Source: an uncultured Fidelibacterota bacterium (GTDB taxonomy: Bacteria; Fidelibacterota; Marinisomatia; Marinisomatales; Marinisomataceae). From it: a stretch of DNA of 64,000 nucleotides. This document shows positions 48,552-58,012 of the stretch, in pieces. Every line of letters begins with the position of its first letter. The stretch's first letter is position 1. The translations under genes and the position numbers were made by a program. The stretch covers positions 1 through 64,000 of the forward strand of contig CACGWZ010000003.1 in assembly GCA_902576865.1 (NCBI GenBank). Direction: 5' to 3'. The notes below the pieces were generated by a model. It was not told where the DNA came from, did not search any database, and saw only the letters and a program-made list of their open reading frames with translations.

Positions 48552-49034
48552 ATGGATACTTTAAGTCATGCTTTGTGGGGTAAGGGCCTGTTTGGTTATA
48601 CAGGATATTCAAAATTGGCTATTTTTTTTGGAGCAATGCCAGATTTATTTTCGTTCGGATTATTAATTATCATACAATTATTTCAGGGTGGTTATAATTA
48701 TAATGGACCTCCAAGCATTGACTCGATTCCTGGATGGTTATTTTTTAATTATGATTTATTTCACAGTTTCGTTCCGGCTTTTTTAGTTATAGGTTTTGTT
48801 TATTATTTCAATAGACCCCTAGCATTTCCAATGCTTGCATGGCCGTTTCATATAATCCTAGATTTTCCATTTCATTCAAAAGAATATTTTCCTACAAAAA
48901 TTATTTGGCCTATGTCTGATTTTTCTTTTGATGGGATTCCTTGGTCGAATCCAGAAGTTTGGTTTCCAAATCTTGCTGGGATAATACTACTTTTCATGTA
49001 CAGATTTAGAGAATCATTTAATTCTAAAAATTGA
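48552..49034 (+). CDS. YdjM-like membrane protein, putative metal-dependent hydrolase
   Basis: Membrane protein of 160 residues with three or four hydrophobic segments and conserved histidine/aspartate positions: LSHALWG near the N-terminus, AMPDLFSF, FHSFVPAF, and FHIILDFPFH. These resemble the YdjM/DUF457 group of inner-membrane proteins predicted to bind metal and related to phospholipase-C-like folds. Function is unproven in the family. It directly follows pepC, and its last 21 bases overlap the convergent proline dehydrogenase gene. Confidence 0.65.
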   Translation: MDTLSHALWGKGLFGYTGYSKLAIFFGAMPDLFSFGLLIIIQLFQGGYNYNGPPSIDSIPGWLFFNYDLFHSFVPAFLVIGFVYYFNRPLAFPMLAWPFHIILDFPFHSKEYFPTKIIWPMSDFSFDGIPWSNPEVWFPNLAGIILLFMYRFRESFNSKN

Positions 49035-49928
49035 CAAGAATAAATTTTTAATTATATATCCTGCCATTTTAGGGTTTTCTTTTAATCTTCTAACTGAATA
49101 ATCGTACCAATTATCACCAAAAGGAAGATATACTCTCACTGTATTTCCCTCATTCATTAATTTTTTCAGCTTTTTTTTCATTGGTACACCATGTAATACT
49201 TGAAATTCAAATTGATCTTTTGGAATGTTATTTTGTAAAAGCCATGCATACAAATTATCAATCAAAAACTCATCGTGAGTAGCAATCCCTACATATGAAC
49301 CATTGTTGATTGCTTCTTTTACAAGTTGAATAAAGTTCTGTCGAATATCATTATAATCATTAAAAACTAATTCAGGATCTTCTACATAAATACCTTTACA
49401 TATTCGAACGTTAAATTTTTCATTACTTAAAGATTTAATATCATCTAAAGATCTATGGAGATAAGCCTGAATCACAATACCTATTTGGTCATAATCCTCA
49501 AACATTTCCTTGTAAAGTTTAATTGTTTCTGATGTATATGGAACATTTTCCATATCTAATCTTAAAAAATTATTATTTTTCTCAGCCGCTTGAATAAGTC
49601 TAGTCAAATTATTTCTTACAATATGTATTCCTAAATCTTGTCCAATATGAGTTAATTTTATTGATATGTTTGCAGATAAATTTCTCTTAGTTATTTCATC
49701 ATAAATTGAAATATATCTATTTGTTACCTCACTTGCCTCATTTTCAGTTTCAACATGTTCACCTAGAATATCAATCGCAACCTTATAACCTTTATCATTA
49801 AGCTTTTGAACATTTTTAAGCATTTCATTATTTGAAATGCCAGCTATATATGGTGACGCTACAATTCTTACGAAAAACTTTGGTAAAAAAGGAATGATTT
49901 GAATTATTAAATTATTTATTAACTTCAT
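49014..49928 (-). CDS. Proline dehydrogenase (monofunctional)
   Basis: FAD-dependent oxidation of proline to pyrroline-5-carboxylate, feeding electrons to the quinone pool. It has 304 residues, the compact monofunctional PutA-N/PRODH size. Seen: the barrel motifs NISIKLTHIGQDL, FLRLDMENVPY, QAYLHRSLDDI, RICKGIYVEDPELVF, ATHDEFLIDN, and FGDNWYDYSVRRLKENP, which bind FAD and proline. The pyrroline-5-carboxylate dehydrogenase is not in the window. The start faces the next gene with only 30 bases between them. Confidence 0.92.
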   Translation of the reverse strand: MKLINNLIIQIIPFLPKFFVRIVASPYIAGISNNEMLKNVQKLNDKGYKVAIDILGEHVETENEASEVTNRYISIYDEITKRNLSANISIKLTHIGQDLGIHIVRNNLTRLIQAAEKNNNFLRLDMENVPYTSETIKLYKEMFEDYDQIGIVIQAYLHRSLDDIKSLSNEKFNVRICKGIYVEDPELVFNDYNDIRQNFIQLVKEAINNGSYVGIATHDEFLIDNLYAWLLQNNIPKDQFEFQVLHGVPMKKKLKKLMNEGNTVRVYLPFGDNWYDYSVRRLKENPKMAGYIIKNLFLSIFRIK

Positions 49929-49958
49929 GCTTTATAAATTTAATAAATAAACAAAATA

Positions 49959-51167
49959 ATGAAAGTAGTATTAATAATTGGTGGTGCAGTTTCGGGTTCA
50001 ACTGCTGTAAAAAAACTTACAGACGAAGGAATTCGATGTGTTGTTGTTGAACAAAATAGAATGCCATATGGAAAAATTGAAGACGGTCTTCCAAGATGGC
50101 ATGAAAAACAACGAATAAACGAATATTTTAAGATTGATGATATTATATCAAATGATTTGGTTGACTTTGTTCCGTTAACAAGAATAGGTAGAGATGTTTC
50201 ATTTGAAGAAATTTACAATATGGGATGGAGTTGCATCTATTTTGCCAATGGGGCATGGAAAGATAGATCTTTCCCATTAAAAGAAATTGAGCAGTTTGAT
50301 AATTTTTATTATCAAAATCCTTTTGTTTACTGGTTTAATCATTATCATGAGTCATCTTACAATGGCCCTGAAGTAAATATTAATGATGATGCTATAGTAA
50401 TTGGAGGTGGATTAGCCTCAATTGATGTTTGTAAGATAACTCAATTAGAACTCGTAAGGCAGAAAGTCGAATCCAAAATTGATAATTTTGATATTATCGA
50501 AATGGAGCATAAAGGGATTCCAAAATATTTAGAGCAATTTGATATGAAGTATGATGACTTAGGTATTAAAGGAACAACTTTAGTTTACAGAAGAAATATT
50601 GAAAATATGCCTTTAACTACTATTCCGAAAGACGCTACTCCAGAAATCATTGAGAAAAGAAAGCTTGCTAGAAGAAAAATTTTAAATAATACCTTAGATA
50701 AATTTTTATTCAAAGTTGCCGAGTGCGTTCAACCTGTTGGGTTATCATTTACGGATAATAGGTTGAATGGAATTGAAGTTATCGAAAATGATATTATAGA
50801 TGGTAAATTAATTGCTAAAGAAAATTCTAATAAAATTCTTAAAGGAAATACATTTATAAGCTCGATAGGTAGTTTACCAGAACCAATTCAAGGAATACCT
50901 ATGGATGGATCAACCTATAATATTATAGATGAAGATTCTGGAAAATTTGATGAATTAGATAAAGTTCATGGAATGGGTAATGCAATCACTGGTAAAGGTA
51001 ATATTAAAGCATCAAGAGTTAGTGCTAAAAATGTTGGAGATTTAACCATAGATTTAATTCATCATATTGATCAAAAAATAATTGACAATATTGACTTAAA
51101 AGTTAAAGAATGGCAGTCCAAATCATCTTATGATGGAAATTATTTTGAATGGAAAGCGAAAAAATAA
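49959..51167 (+). CDS. FAD-dependent oxidoreductase, adrenodoxin/ferredoxin-NADP reductase-like
   Basis: Flavoprotein of 402 residues. An FAD-binding Rossmann motif IIGGAVSGSTA is at the N-terminus (glycines at 8-14), VVVEQNRMPYGK follows the ribose-binding acidic residue, and a second nucleotide motif IVIGGGLASIDV is near residue 147. A C-terminal INDIxxRR-like segment (RVSAKNVGDLTIDL) closes the FAD site. The domain layout is that of adrenodoxin-type ferredoxin-NADP reductases and the small subunit of glutamate synthase. Electron partner unknown. It is divergent from proline dehydrogenase and upstream of nqrA by 89 bases. Confidence 0.72.
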   Translation: MKVVLIIGGAVSGSTAVKKLTDEGIRCVVVEQNRMPYGKIEDGLPRWHEKQRINEYFKIDDIISNDLVDFVPLTRIGRDVSFEEIYNMGWSCIYFANGAWKDRSFPLKEIEQFDNFYYQNPFVYWFNHYHESSYNGPEVNINDDAIVIGGGLASIDVCKITQLELVRQKVESKIDNFDIIEMEHKGIPKYLEQFDMKYDDLGIKGTTLVYRRNIENMPLTTIPKDATPEIIEKRKLARRKILNNTLDKFLFKVAECVQPVGLSFTDNRLNGIEVIENDIIDGKLIAKENSNKILKGNTFISSIGSLPEPIQGIPMDGSTYNIIDEDSGKFDELDKVHGMGNAITGKGNIKASRVSAKNVGDLTIDLIHHIDQKIIDNIDLKVKEWQSKSSYDGNYFEWKAKK

Positions 51168-51256
51168 TTTTTTTGCAATAATTTTATAGAACTCAACAAT
51201 CTTTTTTAGTACCTTCACTTGTCAAATTAAAGCATTTAATTTAATTCTAAGAGTTG

Positions 51257-52588
51257 ATGCAAAAAATAACGATAAAAAAGGGGCACAATATTAACATATC
51301 TGGTATTGCTTCCAGAGAATTCTCCAACGCGCCTGCTCAAAAATTTGTTTCAATATCTCCGCAAGACTTTAATTATGTTAAGCCAAAATTATTAGTTAAA
51401 GAAGGTGATCAAGTTACTATAGGTGATGCATTATTTTTTGATAAAAATAATCCAGATGTTAAATGGCCATCCATTGCTTCCGGGACAATTTCAAACATTG
51501 TCTATGGTGAAAGAAGAGCTGTATTAGATATAGTTATCAAAATAGATCATGACAAAGAAAAAAATATTGAGTCAAGCAATCAAGTCAATCTTTCATCAAA
51601 AGATGATGTAAAAAACTTAATTCAGAAGAATAATTTATGGCCTTTCATTACGCAGAGACCATTCAATAAAGTTGTTAACCCAAGCGATAATCCTAAATGT
51701 ATTGTAGTAAGTCTTGCTGATTCTTCACCATTAGCTAATGATTTATCTTTTTCATTATCAGAAAAAAAAGATTATATAATTTCTGCATTGTCAAATCTCA
51801 GAAAATTAACAGATGGACAACTTTATGTCGCTATTAGAGGCGATAATTTTTCATTTTTATCTGATTATAATTTTATCAACTTGATTCAAGTTGAAGGGCC
51901 GCACCCATCTGGGAATGTTGGTGTCATTCTAAATAAAGTAAACCCTCTGAATCAAAATGATATTGTTTGGACTGTTCAAGGATGTCACTTACCAGTTTTA
52001 GGAAAGCTTTTTTCAAAAGGCATTCTTGATTTTTCTTTAAATATTTGTATTGGAGGACCTGCTGTAGAGCCCTCTTATTTTAAATCTAGAATTGGTGCAA
52101 GATTTGATTTACACAAAGATTCTTTATTAAAAGAAAATGTTAGAATTATAACAGGAAATGTCTTAACAGGAAAACAGATTGATATTGATGGTTTCTTAGG
52201 CTTTTATCACTCATCTTTTTCTGTAATTGAAGAGTCGTTTAATAGACCTTTTATTGGGTGGCTGCATCCTGGTGGAAAAACTAAGTATAGTGTTTTCAAT
52301 GCTTACTTAGGTTCAAATAAAAAGAGTTTTGACTTTACAACATTGCAAAATGGAAGTAATAGAGCATTTGTTCCTGTAGATGCATGGGAGAGGGTTTTTC
52401 CAATGGACATTTATATTAACGCCTTAGCAAGGAGTGTTGAAGCAAATGATATTGATGAAATGGAGCAATTAGGTATTTACGAATGTGATGAAGAAGACGT
52501 TGCACTTTGTTCGTTTGTCTGTCCAAGCAAGTCCGATGTTGGAGCAATAATTAGAAAAGGATTAGATACAATTTATCTTGATAAATAA
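51257..52588 (+). CDS. nqrA: Na+-translocating NADH:quinone reductase subunit A
   Basis: First subunit of the Na+-NQR respiratory pump; cytoplasmic face, quinone-proximal. It has 443 residues. Seen: the N-terminal block IKKGHNINISG, WPSIASGTISNI, a central ubiquinone-region HPSGNVGVILNKVNP, and the C-terminal CSFVCPSKSDVGAIIRKGL. The ATG at 51257 is chosen over an in-frame TTG at 51254. It heads a closely spaced set nqrA-F with apbE, mostly overlapping end to start, expected to be one transcript. Confidence 0.95.
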   Translation: MQKITIKKGHNINISGIASREFSNAPAQKFVSISPQDFNYVKPKLLVKEGDQVTIGDALFFDKNNPDVKWPSIASGTISNIVYGERRAVLDIVIKIDHDKEKNIESSNQVNLSSKDDVKNLIQKNNLWPFITQRPFNKVVNPSDNPKCIVVSLADSSPLANDLSFSLSEKKDYIISALSNLRKLTDGQLYVAIRGDNFSFLSDYNFINLIQVEGPHPSGNVGVILNKVNPLNQNDIVWTVQGCHLPVLGKLFSKGILDFSLNICIGGPAVEPSYFKSRIGARFDLHKDSLLKENVRIITGNVLTGKQIDIDGFLGFYHSSFSVIEESFNRPFIGWLHPGGKTKYSVFNAYLGSNKKSFDFTTLQNGSNRAFVPVDAWERVFPMDIYINALARSVEANDIDEMEQLGIYECDEEDVALCSFVCPSKSDVGAIIRKGLDTIYLDK

Positions 52589-52590
52589 TT

Positions 52591-53796
52591 ATGAATTTTT
52601 TGAGAAAAATATTTGAAGAAACTGGAAAGTTAGTTGAGGAAGGAAAGCCTTTATCTTGGGCATACCCTGTTTGGGAAGCTGCTGACACTATTTTCTTTTC
52701 AACAAATAAACAAACAACCAAAGGTCCTCATATAAGAGATAACATGGATATTAAAAGAACAATGTTTTTTGTCGTTATAGCACTTATACCTTGCTACATA
52801 TTTGGAGCTTATAATATTGGTTATTTAAACGCTTCAGCTATGGAGATTGATAGAGGACTCATAGGAAACACTATTTTTGGACTTACTTATGTTATTCCAA
52901 TATTAATTGCAACATTTGTTGCAGGTGCAATATGTGAGCTAACATTTGCAATAATTAGAAAGCACGAAGTTAATGAGGGTTTCCTAGTGAGTTGTGCGCT
53001 CATACCTTTAACTATGCCTCCTGATGTACCTCTTTGGCAAGTAATTATTGGTACAAGTTTTGGAATAATTATTGGTAAAGAAATTTTTGGTGGAGTAGGT
53101 ACAAATATATTCAATCCTGCTTTAACCTCAAGAGCATTTATGTATTTTGCTTTCCCTACAAAAATATCTGGAGATAAAGTTTGGGCTATAGGTCCAGATG
53201 GTTATAGTGGTGCTACTGCACTTGCAATACCTGCTAACCCATCACAATACGATACTGCTTCAAATCTTTTTGCAGCTAATACACAATTTGATTTTTCAAT
53301 GATGAACATGTTTTGGGGTTTAATTCCAGGATCTATAGGAGAAACAAACAAGTTATTAATATTGTTAGGAGCTTTTTTCCTCATATATTGTGGTATAGCA
53401 TCATGGAGAATTATGGTTTCTTCTGTTTTAGGTTTAGTATTTACTGCTTTGCTTTTAAATCTATTAAATTATTTTACCATTGATGGCATTCTGCAAGCTG
53501 GAGGTTCCCCAAATGCGATGTTAACCATTTCTCCTTTACAGCATATTTTAATAGGTAGTTTTTTATTCGGTACTGTATTTATGGCTACGGAGCCTGTTAC
53601 TTCCTCACATACAAATACTGGGAGATGGATTTATGGTTTTTTAATTGGTGTTTTGACCGTTATAATTCGTTCAATAAATCCTGCTTACCCAGAGGGAGTA
53701 TTTTTAGCAATATTAATTATGAATATGTTTGCTCCATTAATAGATTATTATGTAGTTCAAGCAAATATTAAAATGAGGTTAGCAAGAAATGTATAG
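52591..53796 (+). CDS. nqrB: Na+-NQR subunit B
   Basis: Membrane subunit carrying covalent FMN and riboflavin and forming the Na+ path. It has 401 residues and about ten membrane segments. The FMN-acceptor motif SGAT is at 206-209 (Thr209 in DGYSGATALAIP), matching the ApbE recognition pattern. GTNIFNPALTSRAFMYFAFP and TEPVTSS are typical of the family. It starts two bases after nqrA, and its end overlaps nqrC by eight bases. Confidence 0.97.
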   Translation: MNFLRKIFEETGKLVEEGKPLSWAYPVWEAADTIFFSTNKQTTKGPHIRDNMDIKRTMFFVVIALIPCYIFGAYNIGYLNASAMEIDRGLIGNTIFGLTYVIPILIATFVAGAICELTFAIIRKHEVNEGFLVSCALIPLTMPPDVPLWQVIIGTSFGIIIGKEIFGGVGTNIFNPALTSRAFMYFAFPTKISGDKVWAIGPDGYSGATALAIPANPSQYDTASNLFAANTQFDFSMMNMFWGLIPGSIGETNKLLILLGAFFLIYCGIASWRIMVSSVLGLVFTALLLNLLNYFTIDGILQAGGSPNAMLTISPLQHILIGSFLFGTVFMATEPVTSSHTNTGRWIYGFLIGVLTVIIRSINPAYPEGVFLAILIMNMFAPLIDYYVVQANIKMRLARNV

Positions 53797-54544
53797 TAAT
53801 AATTACACTCTATTCTTTGTATTTGTTGTCACTGTTGTTCTGGGAACAATGCTTTCATTTACTAAGGATAGTGTTAAAGATTTGCAGGATCAAAATCTTA
53901 AAGCCGATGTTCAAAAAACAATTTTAAGATCCTTAAACTTTGACGAAGGTCTGCTTGTCTCTAATGAAAGTATTGAACAGACTTTTAAAAACTATATTGA
54001 TGCAAAGTGCGTAAATATTGATGGTGAAATTGTTAATTGTAATATTGAAGAAGTAGATATTGAAAAAAATGAAGAAGTTCTTCCGATTTACATTAGAATG
54101 AATGATGATAAGGTACAGGGCATTGCTTTACCAGTTGCAGGTAAAGGTTTGTGGTCAACAATTTTTGGATATATTGCCTTGAATCCAGATACAGATTCAG
54201 TTTTGGGTATTCAATTTTATAAACATGGTGAAACACCTGGTTTGGGTGGTGAGGTTGAAAAACAATGGTTTACCGATAATTTTGTTAATCACCCTGTAAA
54301 GCAACAAAGTGGTGAAATTCAATATATACCAAAAAGAATTCGTGACAATTCAGGAAAAATTGTAAGCATCAAAGTTGTAAAAGGTGGAGTTGATTATTCT
54401 GAATCTAACAATGCTTCAATTCATCAAGTTGATGGAATTTCTGGAGCAACAGTTACCGCTGATGGTGTTACAGACTTTTTGCTAGAAGATTTATTAAGAT
54501 ATGAAAAAACATTAGATAAAATAAGAGATTATGGAACTATTTAA
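53789..54544 (+). CDS. nqrC: Na+-NQR subunit C
   Basis: Membrane-anchored flavoprotein subunit with covalent FMN on the periplasmic side. It has 251 residues: one N-terminal helix (FVFVVTVVLGTMLSFT), then an extracytoplasmic domain with GETPGLGGEVEKQWF and the flavinylation site SGAT (Thr221 in GISGATVTADGV), the target of the ApbE protein encoded downstream. It overlaps nqrB by eight bases and nqrD by 14 bases. Confidence 0.97.
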   Translation: MYSNNYTLFFVFVVTVVLGTMLSFTKDSVKDLQDQNLKADVQKTILRSLNFDEGLLVSNESIEQTFKNYIDAKCVNIDGEIVNCNIEEVDIEKNEEVLPIYIRMNDDKVQGIALPVAGKGLWSTIFGYIALNPDTDSVLGIQFYKHGETPGLGGEVEKQWFTDNFVNHPVKQQSGEIQYIPKRIRDNSGKIVSIKVVKGGVDYSESNNASIHQVDGISGATVTADGVTDFLLEDLLRYEKTLDKIRDYGTI

Positions 54545-55184
54545 TTCTGAATCAAAAAAAATTATTAGCGATCCTATAAACGTTAATAATCCAATTTCAT
54601 TACAGGTATTGGGAATTTGTTCTGCTTTAGCTGTCACAATTAGGTTAGATCAAGCCATAATTATGACGCTTGCGGTTGTTTTTGTTTTATGTTCGTCAAA
54701 TGTTATTCTTTCTTTAATTAGAAATTACATACCTACTCGAGTTAGAATAGTTATAATGCTTTCTGTTATTGCATCTTTAGTTTCAGTTGTTGATGAACTT
54801 TTAAAAGCATATTTATATGATATGAGCAAACAACTTTCAGTTTTTGTTGGATTAATAATTACAAATTGTATTATCATGGGTCGTGCTGAAGCTTTTGCTT
54901 TAAAACATGGACCATCTAAAGCATTTCTAGATGGCCTAGGAAATAGTATGGGTTATGGATTAATAATTATTGTTGTTTCTTTTTTTAGAGAGCTTTTCGG
55001 GGCTGGAACTATTACCCTACCTGATGGTGGAGCAGGTTATGTTTTGTGGAGAATTCCTGATTCATGGTATGCAGCGGGATATGAAAATATTGGTTTGTTA
55101 GTTTTATCTCCTGGAGCATTTATTATTCTAGGCTTAGTGATTTGGATTCAAAGGGAGTTTGCTGGCGTTGAGGAGGATGCATAA
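54531..55184 (+). CDS. nqrD: Na+-NQR subunit D
   Basis: Integral membrane subunit of 217 residues with about six helices, related to RnfE/NqrD. Seen: NNPISLQVLGICSALAVT, the cysteine-bearing VFVGLIITNCIIMGRAEAFA that with NqrE holds the intramembrane iron-sulfur site, and GLGNSMGYGLIIIVVSFFRELFGAG. It ends with a TAA that overlaps the nqrE ATG by one base (TAATG). Confidence 0.97.
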   Translation: MELFNSESKKIISDPINVNNPISLQVLGICSALAVTIRLDQAIIMTLAVVFVLCSSNVILSLIRNYIPTRVRIVIMLSVIASLVSVVDELLKAYLYDMSKQLSVFVGLIITNCIIMGRAEAFALKHGPSKAFLDGLGNSMGYGLIIIVVSFFRELFGAGTITLPDGGAGYVLWRIPDSWYAAGYENIGLLVLSPGAFIILGLVIWIQREFAGVEEDA

Positions 55185-55807
55185 TGACTGGTATCGAACA
55201 TTATCTTAGTATCTTCACAAAAGCAGTATTTATTGAAAATATCGTTTTAGCTTATTTCTTAGGTTTATGTTCATTTTTAGCCATTTCGAAGAAGATTGAT
55301 GCATCTGTTGGAATTGGCTTAGCGGTGATTGTTGTGCTAACAATTACAGCACCTATAAATTGGTTTCTTTGGGAGTTTCTTCTAGACAAAGGCGCTCTAA
55401 CATGGATTAGTCAAGATTTTAAAGATACTGATTTAGGTTTTTTAAAATTAATAGTTTTTATATCAGTTATAGCTGCAATGGTTCAATTGGTTGAAATGTT
55501 TATGGAAAGATTTTCGCAATCTTTGTATAATAGTCTTGGAATTTTTCTTCCATTAATTGCTGTTAATTGTTCAATTTTAGGTGGATCATTATTTATGGTA
55601 GAAAGAGAATATACTATTTCAGAAACAGTAGTTTATGGTTTCGGTTCGGGTGTTGGCTTCTTTTTAGCAATTGTAGCTTTAGCATCAATTAGATATAGAA
55701 TAAGGTATTCTAATATCCCTCCTAGATTAAGAGGAGTTGGAATGGCGATGTTATTAACTGGATTATTATCAATGGCCTTTATGGCATTTTCGGGGATCGA
55801 TTTGTAA
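55184..55807 (+). CDS. nqrE: Na+-NQR subunit E
   Basis: Integral membrane partner of NqrD, related to RnfA. It has 207 residues and about six helices. Seen: FIENIVLAYFLGLCSFLAISK and the second cysteine-bearing repeat LGIFLPLIAVNCSILGGSLFM, which together with NqrD bind the [2Fe-2S] cluster. It shares one base with nqrD and one with nqrF. Confidence 0.97.
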   Translation: MTGIEHYLSIFTKAVFIENIVLAYFLGLCSFLAISKKIDASVGIGLAVIVVLTITAPINWFLWEFLLDKGALTWISQDFKDTDLGFLKLIVFISVIAAMVQLVEMFMERFSQSLYNSLGIFLPLIAVNCSILGGSLFMVEREYTISETVVYGFGSGVGFFLAIVALASIRYRIRYSNIPPRLRGVGMAMLLTGLLSMAFMAFSGIDL

Positions 55808-57033
55808 TGAGTGATATTTTATTAGGAGTAATTGTTTTTTCATCTGTAATACTTTTATTAGTTATAATTCTAAATGTTTTAGGAGATGTTCTTCTTCCAC
55901 AAGGGGAAGTCACATTACTGATAAATAATGATATAGATAAATCTATTAATGTTCAAACTGGCGGTACAGTTCTTTCGGCTTTAGCAGCACAAAACGTTTA
56001 TCTACCATCCGCATGCGGAGGACAAGGAACTTGTGCGCAATGTAAGTGCCAAGTTACTGAAGGTGGAGGGGATATTTTACCTACGGAGGAAGCATATATT
56101 TCACGTTCAGACCAAAAAGATAATTGGAGATTAGGTTGTCAAGTTAAGATTAGAAATGATATGAAAATAAAAGTACCTGATGAAATCTTTAGTATCAGAA
56201 AATGGGATGCTGTCGTTAAATCAAATGACAATGTAGCTACTTTTATTAAAGAGTTAATCTTAGAACTACCAGAAGACGACCCTATCCAATTTGAATCTGG
56301 TGGTTACATTCAAATTGATGTTCCTGAATATAAAGGATTGGAGTATAAAAATTTCGAAGTTGAAGATCTATATACTAGCGACTGGGATAAATTTGATATC
56401 TGGCAATATGTTGCAGAAAATAAAGAGCCAGTTTTTAGGGCATATTCTATGGCGAATCATCCCGCAGAAGGTAATATGATTATGTTGAATATCAGAATTG
56501 CTAGCCCGCCACCAGATAACCCATCTGCACCTCCAGGAATTGCTTCTTCATATGTTTTTGATCTCAAAGAGGGAGATAAGGTGACAGTATCAGGCCCATA
56601 TGGTGAATTTTTTATTAAAGATACTGATCGTGAAATGGTTTACATTGGAGGTGGTGCTGGAATGGCTCCTTTAAGATCCCATATTTTCCATTTACTTAAA
56701 ACTGAAAAATCTAAACGAAAAATTTCATTTTGGTATGGTGCTAGATCAGAAAAAGAAATGTTTTATGATGATGAATTCAAAGCCTTAGCAGAAGAATTTG
56801 ACAATTTCAGTTATCATGTTGCTTTATCTGATCCCTTACCAGAAGACAATTGGGAAGGTCCAACTGGATTCATTCATCAGGTCGCTTATGATATGTTATT
56901 GAAAGATCATGAAGATCCCTCTGAATGTGAATATTATTTATGTGGACCTCCAATGATGATTAGTGCCGTTCAAAAAATGCTCTGGGACTTAGGCGTTGAA
57001 GAAGATATGATCGCTTATGATGACTTTGGCTAA
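55807..57033 (+). CDS. nqrF: Na+-NQR subunit F (NADH dehydrogenase)
   Basis: Entry point of electrons from NADH: an N-terminal membrane helix, a plant-type [2Fe-2S] ferredoxin domain with C70, C76, C79 and C111, and an FAD/NADH-binding ferredoxin-reductase module (RAYSMANHPAEG for FAD, GGGAGMAPLRSHI and YLCGPPMM for NADH). It has 408 residues. The cysteine numbering coincides with the Vibrio protein as I recall it. Its last bases overlap apbE, the flavin transferase gene. Confidence 0.97.
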   Translation: MSDILLGVIVFSSVILLLVIILNVLGDVLLPQGEVTLLINNDIDKSINVQTGGTVLSALAAQNVYLPSACGGQGTCAQCKCQVTEGGGDILPTEEAYISRSDQKDNWRLGCQVKIRNDMKIKVPDEIFSIRKWDAVVKSNDNVATFIKELILELPEDDPIQFESGGYIQIDVPEYKGLEYKNFEVEDLYTSDWDKFDIWQYVAENKEPVFRAYSMANHPAEGNMIMLNIRIASPPPDNPSAPPGIASSYVFDLKEGDKVTVSGPYGEFFIKDTDREMVYIGGGAGMAPLRSHIFHLLKTEKSKRKISFWYGARSEKEMFYDDEFKALAEEFDNFSYHVALSDPLPEDNWEGPTGFIHQVAYDMLLKDHEDPSECEYYLCGPPMMISAVQKMLWDLGVEEDMIAYDDFG

Positions 57034-58012
57034 TAGATTAGCTTTATCATTAATTTTTTTATTATTTAGTTGTAGTTCACCTGAAAAAGATATTGTTTCC
57101 ATTAAAGGTAATACAATGGGAACAACATATGCTGTAAAGTTTTTTCCAAAAACAAATAATCCAGTTGAAATCGAAGAGAATTATATACTCGTTGAAAAAA
57201 TATTAAAAGATATTAATCAACAAATGTCTACTTACATACCTACAAGTGAAATTTCAACTTTCAATCAATCTGAATCAACTGATTGGTTTTTAGTTTCTGA
57301 AGATTTTAGTAAGGTTTTAGAACGTTCATTTAAATATTATGATTTATCTAATGGTCAATATGATATAACTGTTATGCCTTTAGTAAACTTATGGGGATTT
57401 GGTCCTGATATTTTTGAATCTCCACCTTCGGAGACGATGATTGATAGTGTTAAAGCTTTCATTGGTCAAGATTTAATAGAAGTTGAAAATCAAAAAATAC
57501 GCAAGAAAGATTCAAGAGTTCAAATTGACTTGAGTTCAATTGCAAAAGGTTATGCAGTTGATAAAATTTTTAATGCTTTAAATAAATATGAAGATCTTTT
57601 TATTGAAATAGGAGGTGAAATAAGAACCAAATCAAAAAATAAAGATTGGAAAATAGGAATTAATACTCCATCAATTACAAATTACAATAATGACATTGAG
57701 CTGGTTATTTCCCTTAATAATCTTTCAATTGCAACTTCAGGTAATTATCGAAATTTTTATATTATTGAGGACAAATTTTATCATCATGAAATAAATCCAA
57801 AAACTGGATATCCAATTTCTTCTAACTTGGGTTCAGTTTCGATTATTTCTAATCAATCATGCTTAGACGCAGATGCATTATCTACTATGTTTTATACCAT
57901 TGACAATTCTGAAGTTGTAGAAAATTTAAAGGGAGTTGAATCTTTATCAATACTTTTAAATGAGGATAAATCTTTTACAAAAGTTTTTTCGAGCGGATTT
58001 CCAAAGAATTAA
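57017..58012 (+). CDS. apbE: FAD:protein FMN transferase ApbE
   Basis: Attaches FMN from FAD to threonines of NqrB and NqrC. It has 331 residues: signal peptide with lipobox LLFSC (C19), then the ApbE fold with GNTMGTTYAVKF at the start, IDLSSIAKGYAVDKI, and DADALSTMFYT near the end. Two adjacent ATGs (57017, 57020) both lie within nqrF. Genomic coupling to nqr is the usual arrangement. The last four bases overlap the convergent NqrM-like gene. Confidence 0.95.
   Translation: MMTLANRLALSLIFLLFSCSSPEKDIVSIKGNTMGTTYAVKFFPKTNNPVEIEENYILVEKILKDINQQMSTYIPTSEISTFNQSESTDWFLVSEDFSKVLERSFKYYDLSNGQYDITVMPLVNLWGFGPDIFESPPSETMIDSVKAFIGQDLIEVENQKIRKKDSRVQIDLSSIAKGYAVDKIFNALNKYEDLFIEIGGEIRTKSKNKDWKIGINTPSITNYNNDIELVISLNNLSIATSGNYRNFYIIEDKFYHHEINPKTGYPISSNLGSVSIISNQSCLDADALSTMFYTIDNSEVVENLKGVESLSILLNEDKSFTKVFSSGFPKN

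Noticed and set aside
51168-51256. Possible promoter (TTGTCA at 51219-51224 with an AT-rich -10) before nqrA
   Set aside because: AT-rich sequence yields such matches by chance, and the promoter consensus of this lineage is not known to me; too weak to list as a feature.
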